Part shown: one piece after another, positions 54,940 to 64,000 of the stretch
How the letters are laid out: every line of letters begins with the position of its first letter
Numbering within the stretch: the stretch's first letter is position 1
NCBI RefSeq assembly: GCF_026213295.1
Contig: NC_079426.1
Coordinates: 24,609,678-24,673,677 of the forward strand
Source of the DNA: Gadus chalcogrammus
Taxonomy: Eukaryota; Chordata; Actinopteri; Gadiformes; Gadidae
Direction: 5' to 3'
Length of the DNA stretch: 64,000 nucleotides
Program-made: the position numbers and the translations under genes
The notes under the pieces: model-generated
Told to the model about the DNA's origin: nothing
The model's input: only the letters and a program-made list of their open reading frames with translations
Databases searched by the model: none

Positions 54940-56566
54940 GGAAACGCACGTAAACGCCGTTTACGCACCTCTGGAATTTAGGAAATAGCGTTTACGCACC
55001 TCTAAATAGCGTTTACGCACCTCAAAGTTCCCTGTGCCTTGTATTCTGCCGTTGGAATAATTGGAAATAAATTCAGCATCATTTTAAAACACCTAAGACA
55101 AGGTTTCATATTGTTGAACAAATAAACGCTGTAATCTGAATCATTTTCATCTGCGCAGTAGGCCTATGATATTATGGTCTGTGACCCTCCAATCAGTGCC
55201 TTGCGGCTGCGGCAGCGACACCAATCAGGATCCAGAAAAATATGTAAACAGGAAGTATGTAAACACATGGCCCTGGGCGTTGTGGATTATCATGCCTGCC
55301 TACCTGTCATTAATTAGCCATGGATATCAGGCGATTTTTGAAGAGACCTTCGAGTGCTCCCACTCCAACAGATGCCCGAAAAAGGCCTGAAGTACAAAGT
55401 AAGACTGAAGATGATCAATTCAAATGAGTTGTTTTTGTGATTTATAAATCAATTTTACTTGACGAACTATTAAGTGACTACGAGCATTCAGATTGGCCAA
55501 TGCGTAGTCAGGCTATCCGTGTACTGCCCACGTCAAAATGAGTGAAAGTCAGTCAGAGTTTTACTATCCATATTAAACTCCAGTTTCGGCGTATCAACTT
55601 CGCTATAGCTTGGTCGCTATGTTAAAGCCTCAATTTGGAGATGTGAGGTTGGCGGTTGCAGCCGTGGACTCCGCGGCTGAACCGTGGATCGGGCGGATGA
55701 CGCGACAAAAAAATATATTTTAATTAAATTCGGGCGGTTGGCGGTTAAACCAATAAAAATATAAATATTTATAAATATTTGTATTTTATATATTATAAAT
55801 ATTTTTATTTTATTATTTATTTTCTTTAAAGTTATTTTCCCAGCAAACTGGCCTGTTCCCTAGAGGAGCAGTATGGGGAATCCAAGTTGAAACAACTTGC
55901 CCAAAGGTTCAGACTTAATGACAGAAAAATTCTTGAAGGCTATAGGGATTTTAAGGATAACTCAAGCATCATTCCAGAAAACCTTGCACCACTCCTGAAT
56001 ATCGACCATCTCATTCCAGTTAGCACTTCTGAGTGTGAGAGGGGGTTCAGCTTAATGAACATCATAGTGTGCCTCCTGAGATGCAGTCTGCACTTGGTCA
56101 CAGTGTCGTCCTTGATGTTTATTCAACTGAATGGCCCACCACTCAGCCACCACAAAGTTCAATCCAACACGTATGTGAAGTCCTGGCTGGTGAAGCACAG
56201 GGGAGCCATGAACCCCAGAACACGCCCCTGCAAGGCAGGACCTGACGTGGAGGACAAGAAGACCCCTCTGGGTACTACTGTGAAAAGCATGCATACTAAT
56301 ACATACACACATGCCATAGATAGATAGTTCTTAATCTACACATACTTTTCTTTGCTGTTGAAATTTGAATAACTTGAATAAACTACAAACACATTCATTG
56401 ACTGTCATTGGTTGTTTTAATATGACTTTAATTGATAACATAATGGAATATAGCCAGGCTAGCCTTACAGAGTCGCAACACTTTGCGTTGCGTTGCGTTG
56501 TGTCGAGGTCGGTCTGATCAAAAAATTCATAGTTAACCCACCTCTAATTTGACCACTACAGCCCTG
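54940..56566 (+). mobile_element. hAT-like element (KIAA1586-type)
   Basis: Inserted between GGGATT (54935) and GGTAGGCGAGATAATTTTTC (56572), a continuity seen uninterrupted at about 54683-54702. The right end is ...TTTGACCACTACAGCCCTG; the left end has GAGGGGGAAACGCACGTAAACG with repeated GCGTTTACGCACCTC. The ends are not clearly inverted, so the left limit may be truncated. It carries the transposase C-terminus. Confidence 0.6.
55840..56250 (+). pseudogene. hAT transposase C-terminus, KIAA1586/ZNF862-like
   Basis: The frame runs through LACSLEEQYGESKLKQLAQR, then IPENLAPLLN, IPVSTSECERGFSLMNIIVC, and LMFIQLNGPP...YVKSWLVKHRGA. STSECERGFSxMN is the hallmark of the hAT dimerisation domain in the KIAA1586-like lineage. 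Upstream catalytic parts are absent, although the C-terminal frame is open from about 55840 to the stop at 56325. The Met at 55887 is internal. It is likely a truncated relic; expression cannot be judged from sequence. Confidence 0.8.
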
Positions 56567-56687
56567 GTGGTAGGCGAGATAATTTTTCCTAAAAGCTCAT
56601 TTCAGCAAACAGCTTCAAAAACATGTTTTCTGGAACTCAAATAATATGTTTACTTGAAGGGATTACAACATAATATTTCGACTTTAA

Positions 56688-57595
56688 AAAGGGTCCAGCT
56701 TGGCTTTGGATTCAGAGTTTGACGCTTAAAGTGAAACGCCATGTCTGTGTGGGCAGCTTTTTCAGCGTCTGTTGAAACCATTGCTCACCACTTCCCTCTG
56801 GATTTTAATAGGGCTGGGTAAAAATATCGATTCATCAATGCACTGCAATTTATTTTTTCTCGATTCAATTTCGATTCAGAACTTTTTTGAAATAGATTAT
56901 TTCCATAAAAAAAAATAAGCATACTCAGTCATTGTAATCTAGATGTGAGTATGCCTAAACGTTCATGCCCTTTTACATTTGTCCATGTTATGATTATTAC
57001 TTTTATGCTGCATGTTTAGGTCAGGAACAGTACTATACAATGGTGTATTCCCTTTTTACTAGTTAAAGCACAATGAAATGGTTAATTCATTTTGAAATAG
57101 TTAATTCTAAATAATATTTAGGCATTTTTATCATCGATATCGAAGCAATTGGATCAATATAGATTCGATATCGAATCAAGACCTAAAGAATCGAATTGAA
57201 TTGAATTGTGAGGTACCTGGCAATACGCAGCCCTAGATTTTAAGACCTCACTGCAGAGTTGGAGCCATGTTCTCTAGAAGATAACCAGACTCTGGACCTC
57301 TTTGCCAAGCAGCATACTGGGTTGCATGAAATTTGTTTTGTCCATCAAGTGTTGCCTCATTTATGTAAATGTTGTTTTCAGAAAAATGGATGAAGCGCTT
57401 CTCTGTCAAATTGGTTTGGATGATAGATACAGTGTCTGTGTCCATTGATAATAGAGTATGTGCTGCAAGTGCATTGTCAATCCAAAGGATAATCCTATAA
57501 CTAATGATATGCCCTGCATTATGAGACATCTCAACTAGTCTTGACCGAGTTGCCTGATGTAAGCTTGCATTGAGCCCAATGTGTTTAGGTGTCAA
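56688..57595 (-). pseudogene. DUF6589-type transposon gene, upstream part
   Basis: The minus strand encodes MTPKHIGLNASLHQATRS, LVEMSHNAGHIISYRIIL, FIHFSENNIYINEATLDG, KFHATQYAAWQRGP and LLENMAPTLQ (57595-57248). These are characteristic segments that precede the DUF6589 domain. After the hAT MITE the trace continues as FHFKRQTLNPKPSWTLF (about 56765-56688) and then, beyond the 6.6-kb insertion, at 50033. A stop follows MAPTLQ and another lies near 56785, so the gene is broken apart from its insertions. Sense and order of both halves agree with one ancestral gene. Confidence 0.8.
56809..57235. mobile_element. 427-bp hAT MITE with 8-bp TSD
   Basis: Termini TAGGGCTGGGTAAAAATATCG and the inverse ...CAATACGCAGCCCTA. 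Flanked by GATTTTAA at 56801-56808 and 57236-57243. It sits inside the DUF6589-type gene, upstream of the larger TTAA insertion. Confidence 0.93.
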
Positions 57596-57718
57596 CTTCT
57601 TTCCCCCACTCTCTATTATTGCAGCATTCTTCGAAGAAAATAGCCCAATCCTGGGTTGCTTTTAACTCACTTTATTTGTTATAAAGTAGGCATGTTTCGG
57701 TATGGTAAACTATGAAGC
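57596..57718. other. Short spacer, repeat-like
   Basis: TCTTCGAAGAAAATAGCCC...CACTTTATTTGTTATAAAGT resembles 8455-8520. Ends at the TTAA at 57719. Confidence 0.4.
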
Positions 57719-57722
57719 TTAA

Positions 57723-59048
<1,326 letters not shown>

Positions 59049-59369
59049 ACATAATGCAGCTTGTGTGTTTGATCCTTCTTCCTTGTGGCTATGTGGGGGC
59101 AGCTTATGTGCTTAAAATACGTAACACAATATATCAGACCGAAGTTGTAGCTCTACATGCACCATTGACAGGAAATCATCTTGCATGTCAGGCTGATAGA
59201 CTGGTATAGAAAACTCATCAGCAGTTGCGCCCATACCTTTATTCAATAATTCTGAGACCGGGATATGCCAATTCCTTGGAAAGAGGCATGGTTTGGCGCT
59301 CGGTTATCTACTCACTTTTAAGACGAATGAAGTCATAAAAATCTGTTACAATGAGGCTCAATGTATTCT
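59049..59369. other. No gene seen
   Basis: Sequence between two TTAA-family copies; nothing recognised. Confidence 0.4.
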
Positions 59370-59459
59370 TTAAAGGTCCCATGGCATGCGATGGATGCTT
59401 TAATATAGATATTAGTGGGCCCCTAACACAGTATTTGAAGAAGTTCGCGAATTTCAGTC

Positions 59460-59715
59460 GTTTATCTCGTTCGTCTCGTTCACCATTCGATTCACTGGAA
59501 ACTTGACTGAACGAACGAACGAGTTTCCGGTAGCACTTACTCCACTGAGTCTGACTGACTCAGCTGAGAACCGTGCAATGGCGTGCATTCCATGATGCAA
59601 TTTACCGCTACCGGAAACCAGGCTGAATGAACAAACGATTTGCGAACGACACCTCCCAGTTCAGTCTAGTTCCCGGTGAATCGAATGGTGAATCGAATCA
59701 TGGAATGCACGCCAG
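59460..59715. repeat. GAACGA-rich foldback repeat, copy 2
   Basis: Shares GAGTTTCCGGTAGCACTTACTCC, AGAACCGTGCAATGGCGTGCATTCC and GAACGAACGAACG with 7393-7945. Confidence 0.75.
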
Positions 59716-60954
59716 GATTGGGTATGCAGCCAGGCAGCTAGGTGGTGCTGTGATACACTATCACACAACACCGCCATGTCTAAGCACATGCGTAGAATCT
59801 TCCTTCTACTCTTATCTGCGCCGGGAAAACCAAGACATAATTACAGATCCTTCTCTTTTCAGTAATACTATATATCCTGTACATTTCGTGCAAAGACTCC
59901 TGTAAGTTTATCGGAGCTCATCCAGTCCTGACAGAGTTCAACTCAGAGCAACTCGGTGGGGGGGGGGGTTTGATGGGTGTGAAATATTTTAACATAAAAC
60001 AAAAATATGGTCACGTAAATAAAATATACAAACGAACAGAGCTTTGTCTCCCCGCGACTTATATTGATTGAGTCTACAAAGTTCTCAAAGATTCAGCCAA
60101 TGAGAGGTAGCAATGCTGTTGCCATGGCACCTGGGTAAACAAATGACAAGGTGGTACCGTTGAATTTGCGCGCTTTCTCTGTCTGACGTATATTGGGTCA
60201 TACCATTCAACGTGGGGCCACTCATATATCCCCCTACATTTCCGAAAATAGACTTGACCTCCATCTGTTTATTGGATAAACGCATTTCCCAATCCCAGGA
60301 GTCTTTGCTCCATTCTACGTCAATTTAAGAACAAACAAAGAAATTAAACTTCCGTTCGTATTTTTTATTTATGACCATGAAAGTTCTGTAATGCCTGAAT
60401 AATGAAGAATTAAATGTAAAGTAAAATAAAATTATAAATATAAAACCATGAATGACATATAGAGAGTAAGCAAGTGGAATAAATATTGGTAGGACGTTTG
60501 GTTATACTATATAGTATATCTTGTTGATTTTCACTGGGGGTAGAGCCTAGAAGTCGCTTAAATTATGCTCAGGGCTGTCTCGCGTGGGGGGGGGCGGGCA
60601 GACACCTGTGAGATTCCCTGTCAAATGACGTAATCTGACGTAACGAACTAATCAAAACGAACAAATCCAACAAACTAATCGTTATAGTGAACTGAACTGA
60701 AAGCAGGGAAAAAAATAATTTTGCCCATCCCTAGTGTGAAACTAGCAAATACAACATTGTGTCTACTAGGGCTGGCCCGAACGCCATTTTTTAGGCTTCG
60801 AATACTCGTTGGTTTTTCCGAGCGAATATTTGAATACTCGTTCCAGAAAAACACACCATCAAAAACAACATTAGTAATCCCTATATACTCCCTGGAACAG
60901 ATTGAAACAGTATCTGCATATTTTATTGAAGATTTAATAGCTTTTGAACGTTAA
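59716..60954. other. No gene seen; hAT termini
   Basis: AAATTTTGCCCATCCCTAGTG (about 60716-60735) and TAGGGCTGGCCCGAACGCC (about 60766) are two different hAT-type ends without partners here. Most of the rest is AT-rich. Confidence 0.45.
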
Positions 60955-61801
60955 TTAGTAAGCCTAAGTAAGTTGGAGTTCCTTCGTTTTTCCCCGTGAA
61001 AGTGAACAGCTGTTGTTCCGTTCCAAATCAGCTGTCCTCTGCCATCTCAGCCCTTACGGGAGCTTTTCAATTCATCCTGGAACGTGCATCTATTCAGGGA
61101 ATTTCAATAAATCCATAACAAATACCGAATATCGATTGTCTTATGTGTCCATATTATATACATTATATTGTCCGGGTATTCCCAAGACGCTCATGCTCTG
61201 CAGCAGTCACAGCTGATTGGCGCGGCGCTGTACAGTGAACGTAAGCAAACAACTACGCAAAGGTTAGCATTTCGCTAAGCATTGCTTTTCCTCCCGAGAT
61301 CCCGCTAATGTTGCGTTATAAAGTAAAGGGAAACAAGATATCTATTCTTTCTCCATCTCTCTCACTTCTCTTGCTTGGTGTCGCTTATAGTTTGCCTCCC
61401 GCGCTCTGGTACCGTGACGTTACCGGCGTAGATAAGAGTAGAAGGAAGATTCTGCGCATGCGCTTAGACATGGCGGTGTTGTGCGATAGTGTATCACAGC
61501 ACCACCTAGCCGCCTGGCTGCATACCCAATCATGGCGTGCATTCCATGATTCGATTCACCATTCGATTAACCGGAAACTCGACTGAACTGGGAGGAGTCG
61601 TTCGCGAATCAGCCTAGTTTCCGGTAGCGGTGAATCGCATCATGGAATGCACGCCATTGCACGGTTCTCAGCTGAGTCTGTCAGACTCAGTGCTACTGGA
61701 GCTCAACTAAACTGGGAGGAGTCGTTCGCGAATCGTTTCTTCGTTCAGCCTGGTTTCCGGTAGCAATAAATCACATCATAGAATGCACACCATGTCACGG
61801 T
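60955..61801 (+). repeat. 847-bp duplicated block, copy 1
   Basis: Begins TTAGTAAGCCTAAGTAAGTT and runs to the base before the second gap. It appears identical to 61902-62748, offset 947. Includes part of the GAACGA foldback repeat at 61525-61801. Confidence 0.95.
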
Positions 61802-61901
61802 NNNNNNNNNNNNNNNNNNNNNNNNNNNNNNNNNNNNNNNNNNNNNNNNNNNNNNNNNNNNNNNNNNNNNNNNNNNNNNNNNNNNNNNNNNNNNNNNNNN
61901 N
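61802..61901. other. Assembly gap, 100 N
   Basis: Exactly 100 N. Both flanks are the same 847-bp sequence. Confidence 0.98.
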
Positions 61902-62748
61902 TTAGTAAGCCTAAGTAAGTTGGAGTTCCTTCGTTTTTCCCCGTGAAAGTGAACAGCTGTTGTTCCGTTCCAAATCAGCTGTCCTCTGCCATCTCAGCCC
62001 TTACGGGAGCTTTTCAATTCATCCTGGAACGTGCATCTATTCAGGGAATTTCAATAAATCCATAACAAATACCGAATATCGATTGTCTTATGTGTCCATA
62101 TTATATACATTATATTGTCCGGGTATTCCCAAGACGCTCATGCTCTGCAGCAGTCACAGCTGATTGGCGCGGCGCTGTACAGTGAACGTAAGCAAACAAC
62201 TACGCAAAGGTTAGCATTTCGCTAAGCATTGCTTTTCCTCCCGAGATCCCGCTAATGTTGCGTTATAAAGTAAAGGGAAACAAGATATCTATTCTTTCTC
62301 CATCTCTCTCACTTCTCTTGCTTGGTGTCGCTTATAGTTTGCCTCCCGCGCTCTGGTACCGTGACGTTACCGGCGTAGATAAGAGTAGAAGGAAGATTCT
62401 GCGCATGCGCTTAGACATGGCGGTGTTGTGCGATAGTGTATCACAGCACCACCTAGCCGCCTGGCTGCATACCCAATCATGGCGTGCATTCCATGATTCG
62501 ATTCACCATTCGATTAACCGGAAACTCGACTGAACTGGGAGGAGTCGTTCGCGAATCAGCCTAGTTTCCGGTAGCGGTGAATCGCATCATGGAATGCACG
62601 CCATTGCACGGTTCTCAGCTGAGTCTGTCAGACTCAGTGCTACTGGAGCTCAACTAAACTGGGAGGAGTCGTTCGCGAATCGTTTCTTCGTTCAGCCTGG
62701 TTTCCGGTAGCAATAAATCACATCATAGAATGCACACCATGTCACGGT
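61902..62748 (+). repeat. 847-bp duplicated block, copy 2
   Basis: Starts directly after the gap with the first base of the repeated block. Identical frames occur at 61013 / 61960 and 61308 / 62255. It continues without a break into GAACGA repeats up to 62889. Confidence 0.95.
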
Positions 62749-62889
62749 TCTCAGCTGAATCAGTTAGACTCAGTGCTACCGGAAACTCGACTGAACGAAC
62801 GAACGAACGAAAGATTCGCGAACGACTCCTCTTGGCAAACTGACTCACGCGAACAGGGTCACGGAAACTAATCATTAAATCCACCACTG
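62749..62889. repeat. GAACGA-rich foldback repeat, right end
   Basis: GGTTCTCAGCTGAATCAGTTAG, GAACGAACGAACGA and the end GTTAATGATTTAATCC-type sequence (minus: AGTGGTGGATTTAATGATTA), the same terminus as at 7393. Confidence 0.75.
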
Positions 62890-63549
62890 GTGCAGAATCA
62901 CAGCCACTACGGGCCAGTCGCACATTGAGCTTTCCCCAAGCGTGCCGTTCCGGTGTCTGTAGCTTTAATGCAAATGAGGAGGAGAGTGGCGGGTCAAGGA
63001 GGAGGGTGGGGTTGTGGCCCTGAGTAGCTTGCGGCCACGGTACCATGGACTCTGTTTACAGTTGATGTATCGCAATGGCAAGGCGCACACAGCCTTTGGC
63101 CGTGTTCTGTAAATATTCACACTCAGGGTGCTCCGGCGGAAGTCCTGAAGCTCTTTTATCTAAATAATATCAATCTATACCTCTCTGAAGTACATGAACC
63201 GCGACATGGATGAGAAGGGATTGTTAGGGTTAGGCTTGCGATTGTCTCCCGCCGGAGCCCCGCTGCCCGCTGCCGGCGGCGGGCAGTGGGGCTCTTGTCT
63301 TCCGAGAGACAATCGCTGGTAACAATCCTTTTCTCCTTCATTTCGCGGTTCATGTACTTCAGAGAGGCAAAGCCAAAGTTCATTTCCCCAAATTCCTTCT
63401 CAACCATGGCTGACATAACCCCCACTACGAGTCTCATTTTTGGAATACCAGAGACATCAGAACCCAAAGTGCTCAATAATCTGTTGACTGACATTAAAAG
63501 TCATAACAGAACTTAGGGTTTCGTTTTTTTAACCTTTACTCTCTTACTC

Positions 63550-63999
63550 TCAAAATATGCATGAATTACAGTTGGCTGATGAAATCCTACTCCGTAGTCC
63601 AGAACTTGTCGCCTGCGGATTCTTCTTGAATGAAGATAATTGCTTCTTTAATCGAGTGATCTTACCCTTGTCTGAGAAAACAGCAAAACATTTCTTATGC
63701 CTACAAACATCTTCGATGTTGTCCTCAGCAGTAGACAAAATTCTTTCAATGGTGTCTAGATTAGCAACGTCTTTTAAATGTTGTCTTTTCTCTGCAGCCA
63801 CTTTTAATGACTGTAAACCTTTTGTTGTTGCGTTATAAAGGATATCTTGTCTAAATTCTTTGCTAATAATGCAATCTCCATTGCGCTTTTCTGCACTCTT
63901 CAAACATGCAAGCTCTTCCATTTTACTGCATGGCTGGAATTTAAATGATAGGAAAGATGGAAGATGTTTTATATCTGGGCAACCACAGTCACCTTTCCA
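63550..63999 (-). CDS. Uncharacterised ORF running off the right edge
   Basis: On the minus strand a frame stays open from the window edge to a stop at about 63550, giving at least 149 residues: DCGCPDIKHLPSFLSF, then EELACLKSAEKRNGDCIISK, EFRQDILYNATTKGLQSLK, ERILSTAEDNIEDVCRHKKC, KGKITRLKKQL and SRISSANCNSCIF. The first Met (63921) is probably internal, since upstream codons are open and continue in similar style. The protein is Lys/Cys-rich with no catalytic motif I recognise. In this repeat-dense setting it may be a transposon-encoded protein; a host exon is possible. The opposite-strand frame at 63557-63838 is a shadow. Confidence 0.45.
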   Translation of the reverse strand, partial: WKGDCGCPDIKHLPSFLSFKFQPCSKMEELACLKSAEKRNGDCIISKEFRQDILYNATTKGLQSLKVAAEKRQHLKDVANLDTIERILSTAEDNIEDVCRHKKCFAVFSDKGKITRLKKQLSSFKKNPQATSSGLRSRISSANCNSCIF

Positions 64000-64000
64000 A

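Larger units (their letters stand above)
50038..56683. mobile_element. TTAA-flanked element inserted in the DUF6589-type gene
   Basis: Flanked by TTAA at 50034-50037 and 56684-56687. Starts ATGGGACATATTATGAAAAC; the other end, read inward, is AAGTCGAAATATTATG, so only a short similarity. Deleting it with one TTAA restores the host frame (...SWTLF|NEDYTEEDP...). It shares the GAGCTCCAGGAGTCC and CTCATTTGCATTAAAGC core with the AGGTCCCATG family, so the two are probably related. It holds the nested elements listed below. Confidence 0.8.
59374..63440 (-). mobile_element. AGGTCCCATG-family element in reverse, interrupted by GAACGA repeats
   Basis: Preceded by TTAA (59370-59373). The terminal part runs to about 59459; after 3.4 kb of GAACGA-type repeats, gap and duplication, it resumes at 62890 with GTGCAGAATCACAGCC and continues to about 63440. 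The fragment at 1094-1430 shows the same stretch uninterrupted (GCCGTGGTGCAG near 1183). The 3' part diverges after GAGATAACCCC-type sequence. Confidence 0.7.

Noticed and set aside
56052..56312. 86-residue minus frame
   Set aside because: Shadow of the hAT transposase C-terminus on the plus strand.

Overview
The window looks like teleost (ray-finned fish) nuclear DNA. It is AT-rich, has long dinucleotide tracts, is packed with hAT, PIF/Harbinger, Kolobok, LINE and tRNA-SINE remnants of fish type, and holds one recognisable vertebrate housekeeping gene. No CRISPR, bacterial, viral or toxin gene was seen. Host coding content is very low: the first two exons of ciao2b (fam96b; cytosolic Fe-S assembly) at 12083-12605 on +, a possible signal-peptide first exon at 4440-4502 on -, and an unidentified 79-nt exon at 41017-41095 on - that has a spliced copy nearby.

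Layout. 1-12 kb: transposon fragments, the candidate secreted-protein exon, a TIR element carrying a hAT insertion inside a (CA)n tract, a GAACGA-rich foldback repeat, and an old I-clade-like LINE followed by a scrambled second piece. 12.1-12.6 kb: ciao2b exons 1-2, separated by what looks like a U12-type AT-AC intron. A 100-N gap follows at 14559-14658. 14659-36103 is one huge palindrome, about 10.7 kb per arm with a 2-bp centre (axis 25394/25395). Its arms hold mirrored copies of a TTAA element, a hAT inserted in it, a Harbinger element with a Myb/SANT ORF relic, several hATs and a LINE tail. The left arm stops exactly at the gap and in one coding stretch carries extra single-base insertions, so a fold-back assembly artefact is a serious possibility.

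37-49 kb: a TA-flanked MITE, BED/hAT transposase relics, the exon/retrocopy pair between two 350-bp direct repeats, a tRNA-SINE, a decayed ZBED5-like hAT gene, and a Harbinger element whose transposase contains a microsatellite-encoded Asp run. 49.1-57.6 kb: one DUF6589-type transposon gene on -, split by a stack of nested insertions. A 6.6-kb TTAA element contains a GC-palindromic element, which contains a hAT, which contains a Kolobok and another hAT. Removing the outer insertion and one TTAA restores the reading frame across the junction. 57.7-64 kb: two further copies of the TTAA family, GAACGA repeats, and a second 100-N gap flanked by an apparently exact 847-bp duplication, probably unmerged contig ends.

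The genes do not form a pathway. The main content is the insertion history, several insertions of which can be proved by target-site duplications and empty sites inside the same window, together with assembly problems that affect the ciao2b locus.
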